The translations under genes and the position numbers were made by a program. From Aalborgiella sp043769295 (GTDB lineage Bacteria; Pseudomonadota; Gammaproteobacteria; Burkholderiales; Burkholderiaceae_C), in NCBI GenBank assembly GCA_043769295.1, contig JAYVJL010000117.1:1-40616 (forward strand): a stretch of 40,616 nt of DNA, written 5' to 3'. A model generated the notes under the pieces. The model was given only the letters and a program-made list of their open reading frames with translations. It did no database searches and had not been told where the DNA came from. Positions 24,089 to 31,943 of this stretch are shown in pieces (the first letter of the stretch is position 1; each line of letters begins with the position of its first letter).

Positions 24089-27022
24089 ATGCTGCGTTTC
24101 CTTACTTCTAAAATCACACCTCCAGCGACGCCTAAAACGACAACGCCCACCCCTACTGCGAAGAACAAGATGACTGCCACCGTGAATGCCAAATCTGCCG
24201 ATGCCCACCCCCTGGATGCCCTGACGGGTGGTGCTTTTTCCGCCTCTACTGCGGGTGACCGGGCCGCGCGCGTGCGTGACTGGCTGGCCACCAACCCCAG
24301 CGTGGAGCAGATGCAGGACGTCTTCAAAGAGCTGAGCACCCGTGACAAAGGCGCGGTCAAACCCCTGCGTGAAAAGCTGGACGAGTTGAAGCGCGCCAAA
24401 GGCCAGGAAGCCGTGGGTGTCGAGTGGGCGCAAAAGGCGCAAACCCTCTTGGCATTGAGCAAGCTCAATATTGCCGATGCCATGGCCTGGCAGCGCGATG
24501 CCGCCAAAGCGGGCGCACCTTTGTCCAAAGAGCCCCTGGCCAGCGTCAAGGTGCAACTGGCCGAACGCATCAAAAGCATTGAAGACCTGCAACACCACAC
24601 CCAGGTGCAGCGTGAGGCCGCCGTGCTGTTGGCCCAGCGCACCGAGATTTTGTCGACCAAGAGCTGGCACGACGCCCACGCGGTGCTGCCGACCCTGCAA
24701 ACCGACGTGCAACATTGGCAAGACCAGGCGCAAGCACTGGTGCAGGACAGCAACTGGCCCAGCGTCGATGTTAAATTCGCGCCCTTGCTGGACGCCTCAA
24801 AAAGCCAGCTGTTGGTGGTGTGGGATGCTTTCCAGGCTGCTTTGAAGCAAGCCGAGGCCGCTGCGGTCGATCCGGCTGCACCCCTGCCACCCGTGCCTGT
24901 ATGGGCAGACGAGTTGCGCACCCTGCGCGGCGTGGCGAATCCGACAAATTCGGTGGATGCGGTCAAAAAACCTCAAAAACCTAAAATCGACCCTGAAATC
25001 AAAGCCCAGGCGGCGCAGGCTGTGCGTGAAGCGCTCTTAAAATTAGAGCAAGAAGTCGGTGAAGGCCACGGCAAAGCCAGTGCGGGCGCGGCCAATGCCC
25101 TGCGCAATGCGCTGAAAGAACACGGCAAGTTGATTGACGACAAGCTGGAAAACCAGGCCCACGCGGCGCTGGCTGCGGCGGGCGAGCTGGAAGGCTGGCA
25201 GCGCTGGCGTGCCGACCAACTGCGCGAAGAACTGGTTGCCAAGGCTGAAGGCCTGCTCAAACGCCCCGAAGGCCAGGCTTTGGGCGGTCGCAAAATGCAG
25301 GAAACCCTGCGCACCCTGCGCGAGCAATGGAAGCAAACCGACCAGGGTGGCATGGCCAACCACGCCTTGTGGAAGCGTTTTGACGACGCCTGCAACCAGG
25401 CCCACACCGTGGTGGAAGCCTGGATTGAAAAGGTCAAGGCTGAAAACGCCATCCACCGTGAAACCCGTTTGGCATTGATTGCCGAGGTAACGGTCTGGGG
25501 CACCGGCCCCGCCGCCGAGATGGCCAAACACGCCGACTGGAAAGGCCTGAGCCGTGGCTTGAACCAGCTGGCCGAGCGCTGGCAAGACTTGGGCCATGTG
25601 TCTGAAAAAACCTTCACCGAGCTGCAACCCCAGTGGAAAGCAGCGATGGACACCGCCTACGCACCGCTGCAAGCGGCACAAAAACACAGTGTTGAGCGCC
25701 GTCACGCCATGATTGAAGAGGCCAAAGCACTGGGTGCCATGCCCATGATGCGCATCGACGCCGTCAAAGCGCTGCAACAGCAGTGGCAGCATGAGGCGCA
25801 AACGATTCCGCTGGACCGCAAGTTCGAGCAAAAGCTGTGGGACACCTTCCGTCAGCCGATCGACGAAGCCTTCAACCGCAAAACCGCCGAGCGTGAAAAA
25901 GCCGCGTCTGTCATGGGTGAGCATGATAGGCACGTTTTGGATGCCTCCAAAGCGCTGCAGGCAGCCAATGCTTCAGGCGACGGTCAGCAGATTCGTATTG
26001 CCATCGCAGCTTTGGAAGCGGCTATCAAAGGGCAAACCGCAGCCAAAGTGGTTGAAACTGCTGCCATAAGTGCTGAAAATGAGTCAAAAACCGCTGTAGC
26101 CGGCGTATCTATTGATTCTGTTGCTATTGAAAATATAGCAAATACAAATACAAATACAAATGCAGATGCAGGCGTGGTCATCAACTCTACCGAAGGTGCT
26201 AGCCCCGTTGAACAGGCTGAAGCGCAGGAGCTGGCTGATGTCGAGGTTGATGCTATTGCTGATGCCGCCGAAGATGCTGCCGAAGATGCTGCAATAGCTT
26301 CCGCTGAGCCTTTGGAAGCACCTAAACCTATTTCCGTTCCAGTGAAAAAAGTCATCGCCGTCCGTGGTGACGACCGCCCGGGCATGAAAAAGGCTGAACC
26401 TGCGCCAGCAGGTAAATTCGGCGCTGGCAAGTTTAGTGACCGTAAGCCAGGTGATCGCCATGATTCTCGCGGTCCTCGCTCAGATTCACGTCCTGATGGT
26501 CGTGGCGATAGATTTGCAGACCGAGGCGATCGCCCCGCCTACGAAGACCGTGGCCCACGTCTGGGCGATGCGGCCTTCCGCGCCCAGCGCGATGCCCTGG
26601 AGCAGGCGCAGCTGGCACTCAAGAAACTGGCCGCGCATGCGCACGGCGAAGTCCTGGTGCAGTTGCTGGACGCCTGGCAGACCCGCGATGCCGCCAAAAT
26701 GCCAAGCGCACAAGATTTGGGCAAACAGTTGCCGGCCAGCGCCCGCAGCGCCTGGTCAGCTGCTATCGCCGCCGCACCCGCCGCCAAACCAGCTGATGCC
26801 GCCACCGCTTTGCTGCGCCTTGAAATGGCTGCAGAAGTGCCCACGCCAGCCGACCATTTGGCCGACCGCCGCATGCTGCAACTGCAGTTGCTTACCAAAC
26901 GCAACGACCCCGCACCCCTGCAAACCTGGGCACAAGACGCGGCCAAAGTACTGGCCAGCGACTTCAGCGATGGCACGGCGCGCCGTGTGCAAAACGTGCT
27001 GAAAGTGCTGTTGAAGCGCTGA
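24089..27022 (+). CDS. DUF349-repeat protein
   Basis: A 977-residue, largely helical cytoplasmic protein with at least three DUF349 units: about residues 400-437 (LREQWKQTDQGGMANHALWK), 484-524 (LAERWQDLGHVSEKTF) and 554-595 (LQQQWQHEAQTIPLDRKF). DUF349 proteins are widespread in proteobacteria and have no settled biochemical role. After the repeats comes a poorly conserved linker (about 660-830). It holds a translated TAGCCGGCG repeat, a TNTNTN stretch from a hexanucleotide repeat, Ala/Asp/Glu repeats, and an Arg/Gly/Asp-rich tract (DSRGPRSDSRPDGRGDRFAD). A helical C-terminal domain follows. A TATATATAAG box ends only 3 nt before the ATG; an internal ATG at 24170 is an alternative start. Confidence 0.85.
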   Translation: MLRFLTSKITPPATPKTTTPTPTAKNKMTATVNAKSADAHPLDALTGGAFSASTAGDRAARVRDWLATNPSVEQMQDVFKELSTRDKGAVKPLREKLDELKRAKGQEAVGVEWAQKAQTLLALSKLNIADAMAWQRDAAKAGAPLSKEPLASVKVQLAERIKSIEDLQHHTQVQREAAVLLAQRTEILSTKSWHDAHAVLPTLQTDVQHWQDQAQALVQDSNWPSVDVKFAPLLDASKSQLLVVWDAFQAALKQAEAAAVDPAAPLPPVPVWADELRTLRGVANPTNSVDAVKKPQKPKIDPEIKAQAAQAVREALLKLEQEVGEGHGKASAGAANALRNALKEHGKLIDDKLENQAHAALAAAGELEGWQRWRADQLREELVAKAEGLLKRPEGQALGGRKMQETLRTLREQWKQTDQGGMANHALWKRFDDACNQAHTVVEAWIEKVKAENAIHRETRLALIAEVTVWGTGPAAEMAKHADWKGLSRGLNQLAERWQDLGHVSEKTFTELQPQWKAAMDTAYAPLQAAQKHSVERRHAMIEEAKALGAMPMMRIDAVKALQQQWQHEAQTIPLDRKFEQKLWDTFRQPIDEAFNRKTAEREKAASVMGEHDRHVLDASKALQAANASGDGQQIRIAIAALEAAIKGQTAAKVVETAAISAENESKTAVAGVSIDSVAIENIANTNTNTNADAGVVINSTEGASPVEQAEAQELADVEVDAIADAAEDAAEDAAIASAEPLEAPKPISVPVKKVIAVRGDDRPGMKKAEPAPAGKFGAGKFSDRKPGDRHDSRGPRSDSRPDGRGDRFADRGDRPAYEDRGPRLGDAAFRAQRDALEQAQLALKKLAAHAHGEVLVQLLDAWQTRDAAKMPSAQDLGKQLPASARSAWSAAIAAAPAAKPADAATALLRLEMAAEVPTPADHLADRRMLQLQLLTKRNDPAPLQTWAQDAAKVLASDFSDGTARRVQNVLKVLLKR
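26097..26141 (+). repeat. TAGCCGGCG-type palindromic repeat, copy 3 (inside the DUF349 gene)
   Basis: TAGCCGGCGTATCTATTGAT followed by TCTGTTGCTATTGAAAATAT and AGCAA. The distal hairpin is perfect: TTGCTAT (26121-26127), 7-nt loop, ATAGCAA (26135-26141). It reads in the gene's direction as VAGVSIDSVAIENIA, in the low-conservation linker. Confidence 0.8.
26138..26163 (+). repeat. Hexanucleotide tandem repeat (ACAAAT)n in the DUF349 gene
   Basis: About four units of ACAAAT immediately follow repeat copy 3 and encode NTNTNTN. The length is a multiple of three, so gain or loss of units keeps the frame and changes only linker length. Confidence 0.75.
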
Positions 27023-27038
27023 ATCCCTGAATCCCTAA

Positions 27039-27071
27039 ATCCCCCTGGCCTCCTTTTCCAAAGGGGGGGAT
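27039..27071 (+). repeat. Inverted repeat (ATCCCCCT ... AGGGGGGGAT) after the DUF349 gene
   Basis: A hairpin of TCCCCCT with AGGGGGGGA around a 15-nt pyrimidine-rich loop, preceded by AATCCCTGAATCCCTAAATC, a short direct repeat. I recall similar AAATCCCCCT...AGGGGGG elements between genes in Comamonadaceae. It starts 17 nt after the DUF349 stop and lacks a T tract, so a terminator role is unproven. Confidence 0.6.
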
Positions 27072-27103
27072 CAAGCCAAGAGATTAAGAAAAGAGATATT
27101 GAT

Positions 27104-29365
27104 TTGAAAATATTTCCGTTCGGACTGAGCTTGTCGAAGTCTTCACAAGCCCTTGGCCAGATTCAGGGTGAACGGGAAGTGAATGCGTTTTTGCCCTCTT
27201 GGCTGGGGTGGCTGCTTGTACTTTTGGCGTTTTTGCTTGGCATCGCCACAGATGCCATCGGCAGCAGCTACAGTGTCAACATCCTCGCACCGCCGTTGAT
27301 GTTGTTGATGCTGTGGAACTTCGCGGTGTACGCCTTCATTGGCTTGAACGCGGTGCATGGCTGGTTTTCTGGGCCAAGCTCAAGTAAATCGGGCAAATCA
27401 AGCAAAACAGATAGCGACACCCATTTGACCAAACGCATCGCCTTGGCACGCGGTGCTACCGTCATGCACTGCGGCGCAGCGGCCATGGCGGCGGGGGCGT
27501 TGGCCTCCATGTACTGGCGCGGGTTGGTGTTTGACTATCTGGCGCTGTGGCAGAGCACGTTTTTGTCGGTCGCCGCGGTGCATCAGATCATCTCTGTGGT
27601 TCTTGGCCCTGCATCCTGGATCAGCGGTTTAGCGCTGCCAGATGTCACGGCTTTGGCGCAATTGCGCCATCCCGGCAGTGTGGGTGAGAACGCCGGGCGC
27701 TGGATGCACTGGTATGCCATCACCGTCTTTTTGGTCGTTTTGCTGCCGCGTGGCTTGTTGGCGCTGTGGTCGCATCGGCAGGCGCTGGGGCTGATCAAGC
27801 CGGTACTTGCAAAGACAAGCCCTGAAACTGCTGCCGCTGGATCTACGCAGACGGTCCCACCCAGTCTGCATGCCGAGAGACAGGTCACCAAACACCTAAC
27901 TATTGCCCTGAGTTTGATCTCGCACACCAATGTGGGCAAAACCACGCTGGCGCGCACTTTGCTGGGCAGGGATATTGGCGAGGTGCGCGACGCCGAGCAT
28001 GTGACACACACCGCCGAGCGCCACGTACTGATCCAGGCGCTGCAGGGCGACACTTTGGAACGGCTGGAGCTGTGGGACACCCCCGGATTTGGCGACAGCG
28101 AACGGCTGGCCAAGCGCCTCGCCCAGGGCAACAACGCGTTGCGCTGGTTCATGAGCGAGGTTTGGGACCGCATCCAAAACCGCGATTTCTGGTTCAGCCA
28201 GCGGGCAGTGCGCAATATATTGGATGAAGCCGATGTGGTGCTCTACCTCATCAACGCGTCTAAAGCGCCCAAAGATGTGGTGTATCTGGATGCCGAGTTG
28301 AAGGTGCTGGCGTTGATCGGTAAGCCGGTCATCGTACTGCTCAACCAGTTGGGCGAACCGTCCCTGCCCGCCGAAGCTGCGGCTGAATTGCAGCAATGGA
28401 GGCGGCGCGTCGGTCAAACTAAATGTGTCAATGAGGTGCTGTTGCTGGACGCTTTCACCCGTTGCTGGGTGCAGGAAGGGCGTTTGTTGCAGGCGATTGC
28501 CGCTGCACTGCCTGGTCAGCAGGCTGAATTTGCACATCTCACCACCGCTTGGCAAACCCGCAACCGCCAGCGTTGGCAGGCCGCCATGGACGTGCTGGCG
28601 CAGCGCCTCGCCCGCGCCGCGCAGGACCGCGAGCTGCTGATCGACGCCGGCTGGACCGACAAACTCAAAGTAGCAGGTGCCGTGCTGGGCAAAGCCATGG
28701 GCCTGCCGGGCGGTGCGCATGCGCCCAAAGAACTCGCCATGACGCGCTTGGCCCAGCGGCTGGACGCCGACATCCGCACCAGCATGGACGCCTTGATTGC
28801 ATTGCACCATCTGGACGGTCGCGCCAGCAGCGCCGTATTGACCCGCTTGGCCGAGCACTACGCCCTGCAAGTACCGCAAAGCGAAGGCAAAGCTGCCCTG
28901 TGGGGCGGCGTGGTAACGGGGGCCTTGATGGGGCTGAAAGCGGATATTTTGAGCGGTGGGCTGACCTTGGGTGGCGGTATGCTGGCCGGTGGCGTGCTGG
29001 GCGCACTGGGCGGGGCAGGACTGGCGCGGGGTTACAACCTGGTCAAAGGCGTGGAGCAGCCGACAGTCGCTTGGACCCCCGAGGTGCTGGACGGTTTGAC
29101 CCGATCCGCCTTGTTGGGCTACCTCACCGTCGCCCATTTCGGTCGCGGTCGCGGTGCCTGGACAGAGACCGAGCCGCCCGCGTTTTGGGTAGAACAGATC
29201 GATGCGGCCATGGCTGACCAGTTGGATGCTTTACATGCGTTGTGGGCGACAGCGGCCGAAAAGTCGGCCCATCAAGTCCAAACCGACTTGAAAACGCTTT
29301 TGATTCAAACCAGTCGAACCCTGTTGTTGAGTTTGTACCCGGATACGCCCGCAGACCAGCTATGA
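27104..29365 (+). CDS. Membrane protein-GTPase fusion (DUF2868-like plus DUF3482-like)
   Basis: Up to 753 residues. The first 240 or so hold several membrane helices of the DUF2868 type (FLPSWLGWLLVLLAFLLGIA onward; MHWYAITVFLVVLLPRGLLA). Next is a GTPase domain with P-loop SHTNVGKT (273-280), in which serine replaces the first glycine, switch II LWDTPGFGDS, and INAS/NQLGEPSL in place of a canonical NKxD. A Gly-rich hydrophobic stretch near 604-640 may insert in the membrane. In many relatives the two parts are separate adjacent genes. The longest frame starts at TTG 27104 inside a palindromic repeat; a GTG at 27179 (728 residues), with upstream AACGGGAA, is at least as likely. The N-terminal portion usual for DUF2868 is missing. 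Function unknown. Confidence 0.8.
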   Translation: MKIFPFGLSLSKSSQALGQIQGEREVNAFLPSWLGWLLVLLAFLLGIATDAIGSSYSVNILAPPLMLLMLWNFAVYAFIGLNAVHGWFSGPSSSKSGKSSKTDSDTHLTKRIALARGATVMHCGAAAMAAGALASMYWRGLVFDYLALWQSTFLSVAAVHQIISVVLGPASWISGLALPDVTALAQLRHPGSVGENAGRWMHWYAITVFLVVLLPRGLLALWSHRQALGLIKPVLAKTSPETAAAGSTQTVPPSLHAERQVTKHLTIALSLISHTNVGKTTLARTLLGRDIGEVRDAEHVTHTAERHVLIQALQGDTLERLELWDTPGFGDSERLAKRLAQGNNALRWFMSEVWDRIQNRDFWFSQRAVRNILDEADVVLYLINASKAPKDVVYLDAELKVLALIGKPVIVLLNQLGEPSLPAEAAAELQQWRRRVGQTKCVNEVLLLDAFTRCWVQEGRLLQAIAAALPGQQAEFAHLTTAWQTRNRQRWQAAMDVLAQRLARAAQDRELLIDAGWTDKLKVAGAVLGKAMGLPGGAHAPKELAMTRLAQRLDADIRTSMDALIALHHLDGRASSAVLTRLAEHYALQVPQSEGKAALWGGVVTGALMGLKADILSGGLTLGGGMLAGGVLGALGGAGLARGYNLVKGVEQPTVAWTPEVLDGLTRSALLGYLTVAHFGRGRGAWTETEPPAFWVEQIDAAMADQLDALHALWATAAEKSAHQVQTDLKTLLIQTSRTLLLSLYPDTPADQL
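27117..27175 (+). repeat. CCGTTCG...TGAACGG imperfect palindrome (GCTTGTCGAAG type)
   Basis: CCGTTCGGACTGAGCTTGTC GAAG ... CAGGGTGAACGG. The outer arms CCGTTC/GAACGG and inner CTGA/TCAG blocks pair. The type (CTGAGCTTGTCGAAG) is a very common intergenic repeat in many bacteria and is often mistranslated as FGLSLSK, as here. It overlaps the first 24 codons of the longest frame of the fusion gene. Confidence 0.7.
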
Positions 29366-29372
29366 GCCAAAA

Positions 29373-30656
29373 ATGAGCAAAAACCAGCCGCATATCCTCA
29401 TCGTCGGCGCTGGCATCGGCGGCTTGGCTGCTGCGCTGGCCTTGTCCAGAATAGGGGTGCGGGTCACGGTGCTGGAGCGTGCTGACGCTTTCGGCGAAGT
29501 GGGCGCTGGCGTGCAACTCGGCTCCAACGCGTTTGGCGTGCTGACGGGCTGGGGGCTGCGTGATGCGCTGTTGGAGGTCGCTGATTTCCCTGAAATCTTG
29601 CAAACCCGCGATGCCGCCACGAACCGTTTGCTCGGTCAACTGACTTTGGGCGACACTGCACGGCGCAAGTATGGTTTTGACTACGCCACCATACACCGCG
29701 CCGATCTGCACCAGGTTTTGCTCGACGCTGTGCGCCAGCAGCCGCTGGTGCGTTTGCATCTGAACGCCGAAATCAAGGCGATTTCGGAATCAGGGCAGGC
29801 GGTGCAAGTCACCACCGCGCAGGGCGACAGCCACAGTGCAGACGCTATGATCGGCTGCGATGGCTTGTGGAGCCAAGTTCGCAAGCATGTGCTGGGTGAT
29901 CCCATGCCACTGGCGACGGGTCACATGGCTTGGCGGGCTTTGCTGCCAATGCATGTCGTGCCGCCCGAGCTGCAAACCGAGCGCGTGACCGCTTGGCTGG
30001 CACCCAGGATGCATGCAATTGCCTACCCTGTGAAACACGGCCAGTTTTTGAATCTGGTTGTTGTGACTGAAGATGACCCGTATTCGACTACGCCCACCCC
30101 CCAAAGCTGGAGCCGCGATGTCACAGGACTCAGCCCGCTTAAAAACATGAATTTTGATACTAAAATTGGCATCAAGCCGGCGTATTCATTGCCTGATATG
30201 CTATCAAATCTATTGCAAAAAGTGACTGAGCCGCAGGGCGGCGGCTGGACCCGCTGGACCCTGTTTGACCGTGCCCCGATGACCTCCCCTGTTGAGATGG
30301 CGCACCCCGCGCACCCGCGCATCGCCCTTTTAGGCGACGCCGCCCACCCCATGCGCCCTTATTTAGCGCAGGGCGCGGCCATGGCACTGGAAGATGCACA
30401 GGCTCTGGCGCTCGCTTTTTCGACAGGTTTTGCACAAAATTCAAGCCATTTACCTGCTGTTTTGCAGCAATATGCCCAAAACCGCTGGCAGCGCGCCGCC
30501 CGCGTGCAGGCGCATTCACGCCGCAATGGCCGCATTTTTCACATGGATGGCCCACTGCGCTGGGGACGGGACGTGGCTTTGGCGCTGTTGGGTCCGCGTT
30601 TGATGGATCTACCGTGGCTGTATAACCACACATCCCCTGTAGAATCTACGTTTTAA
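29373..30656 (+). CDS. FAD-dependent aromatic monooxygenase (salicylate hydroxylase/UbiH-like)
   Basis: A 427-residue class A flavin monooxygenase. It has the dinucleotide-binding GAGIGGLAAALALSRIG with LER at the end of strand 2, the DG motif MIGCDGLWSQVRKHVLG, and the GD motif ALLGDAAHPMRPYLAQGAAM. Such enzymes use NAD(P)H and oxygen to hydroxylate an aromatic ring. The pattern is closest to salicylate or 3-hydroxybenzoate hydroxylases, but the substrate cannot be fixed and no aromatic catabolic genes are nearby. A copy of the TAGCCGGCG repeat lies in frame at about residues 267-282. It begins 7 nt after the GTPase fusion and may be co-transcribed. Confidence 0.85.
   Translation: MSKNQPHILIVGAGIGGLAAALALSRIGVRVTVLERADAFGEVGAGVQLGSNAFGVLTGWGLRDALLEVADFPEILQTRDAATNRLLGQLTLGDTARRKYGFDYATIHRADLHQVLLDAVRQQPLVRLHLNAEIKAISESGQAVQVTTAQGDSHSADAMIGCDGLWSQVRKHVLGDPMPLATGHMAWRALLPMHVVPPELQTERVTAWLAPRMHAIAYPVKHGQFLNLVVVTEDDPYSTTPTPQSWSRDVTGLSPLKNMNFDTKIGIKPAYSLPDMLSNLLQKVTEPQGGGWTRWTLFDRAPMTSPVEMAHPAHPRIALLGDAAHPMRPYLAQGAAMALEDAQALALAFSTGFAQNSSHLPAVLQQYAQNRWQRAARVQAHSRRNGRIFHMDGPLRWGRDVALALLGPRLMDLPWLYNHTSPVESTF
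30171..30216 (+). repeat. TAGCCGGCG-type palindromic repeat, copy 4 (inside the FAD monooxygenase gene)
   Basis: AAGCCGGCGTATTCATTGCC followed by TGATATGCTATCAAATCTAT and TGCAA. It is somewhat diverged from the consensus and is read in the gene's direction as IKPAYSLPDMLSNLL. This is a different frame from the DUF349 copy. Confidence 0.75.
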
Positions 30657-30675
30657 CAGCCTGTCACAAATTGCC

Positions 30676-31836
30676 ATGTCCGCTTGGGTGCTTCCAGACC
30701 ACATTGCCGATGTTCTGCCGTCCGAGGCCAGGCACATCGAAGAACTCCGCCGCAGTTTGCTAGACACCGCCCGCAGCTATGGCTATGAGCTGGTGATGCC
30801 CCCTTTGCTGGAGCATCTGGAGTCTTTGCTGACGGGTACGGGCGAGGCGCTGGACTTGCAGACCTTCAAACTCGTTGACCAGCTCTCAGGCCGCACCCTG
30901 GGTTTGCGTGCCGACACCACACCCCAAGTCGCCCGCATCGACGCCCATTTGCTGAACCGGGCCGGCGTCACCCGCCTGTGCTATGCAGGCCCGGTGCTGC
31001 ACACCCGCCCGGACCGCCCGCAAGCCACCCGTGAACCGCTGCAGTTTGGTGCTGAAATCTATGGCCACGCCGGGCGCGAAGCCGATCTGGAAGCGCTGCT
31101 CTTGGCACTGGATTGCCTCAAAGTCGCCCAGGTCAGCAAACTGAGCGTTGACATGTCGGACGCGCGGATTGTGCGTTGTTTGCTGTCGGAAGCCAGCATC
31201 CAAACCACCTTGCCCACTGAGCAGTTGAACCACATCCACAACGCTTTGGCGGCGAAGGACGCCAGTGAACTGGCTGCTTTGACCAAATCGTTGCCAAAAA
31301 CGGCGCGTGAGAGTTTGATCGCGCTGGTACAGCTTTACGGCGACGCCAAGGTGCTGGATGAAGCCGAAAAAGTGCTGCAACCGGCGATTGATATCAGCCG
31401 GGCGCTATTGAATTTGAAGTGGCTGGCTTCTCAATTGGGTGAAACAAAAGTCACGTTCGACCTCGCCGAACTCAGCGGCTACGCCTATTACAGCGGGGCC
31501 CGTTTTGCAATCTACGCCAAAGGTGCGCCGGATGCCTTGGCGCGCGGTGGCCGTTACGACGAAGTTGGTGCCGTGTTTGGCCGCAACCGGCCGGCGGTGG
31601 GCTTCAGTCTGGACATCAAGGAACTGATCAGCGCCGTTGCACCACGTCCGCTCCAAGCCGCCATTCGTGCGCCTTGGAGCGAGTCTGCCAGCCTGCAATC
31701 CGCCATCACCCGTTTGCGCCAGTTGGGAGAAACCGTGGTCTGCGTGTTGCCGGGTCATGAAAGCGAAGTCGACGAGTTTGACTACGACCGTGAACTGGTT
31801 GACGCTGCCGGGCAGTGGGTTCTTCAGGCGATTTGA
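30676..31836 (+). CDS. hisZ: ATP phosphoribosyltransferase regulatory subunit HisZ
   Basis: A 386-residue class II histidyl-tRNA-synthetase-like protein. It opens WVLPDHIADVLPSEARHIEE and shows LVDQLSGRTLGLRADTTPQV ARI, CYAGPVLHTRPDRP and GGRYDEVGAVFGRNRPAVGF. It lacks an anticodon-binding domain, as expected for HisZ. HisZ pairs with the short catalytic HisG to start histidine synthesis; hisG is not in the window. A TAGAAT box within GTAGAATCTAC at 30639-30649 may be its -10. hisZ followed by purA is a conserved betaproteobacterial order. Confidence 0.93.
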   Translation: MSAWVLPDHIADVLPSEARHIEELRRSLLDTARSYGYELVMPPLLEHLESLLTGTGEALDLQTFKLVDQLSGRTLGLRADTTPQVARIDAHLLNRAGVTRLCYAGPVLHTRPDRPQATREPLQFGAEIYGHAGREADLEALLLALDCLKVAQVSKLSVDMSDARIVRCLLSEASIQTTLPTEQLNHIHNALAAKDASELAALTKSLPKTARESLIALVQLYGDAKVLDEAEKVLQPAIDISRALLNLKWLASQLGETKVTFDLAELSGYAYYSGARFAIYAKGAPDALARGGRYDEVGAVFGRNRPAVGFSLDIKELISAVAPRPLQAAIRAPWSESASLQSAITRLRQLGETVVCVLPGHESEVDEFDYDRELVDAAGQWVLQAI

Positions 31837-31943
31837 GCAGGCCATTGACGCTATTGAAGTAGTCAAAAATAGCCAAAATTTCAGTTTTATTTCGTTTTCC
31901 TTTTTTCAGTTCTTTCGTTTTTGCAGTTAAAGAAAATTTAGAC

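Noticed and set aside
27896..29137. 413-codon open frame on the minus strand.
   Set aside because: Shadow of the GTPase fusion gene; its composition (Gln/His/Gly/Ala-rich) is typical of antisense translation.
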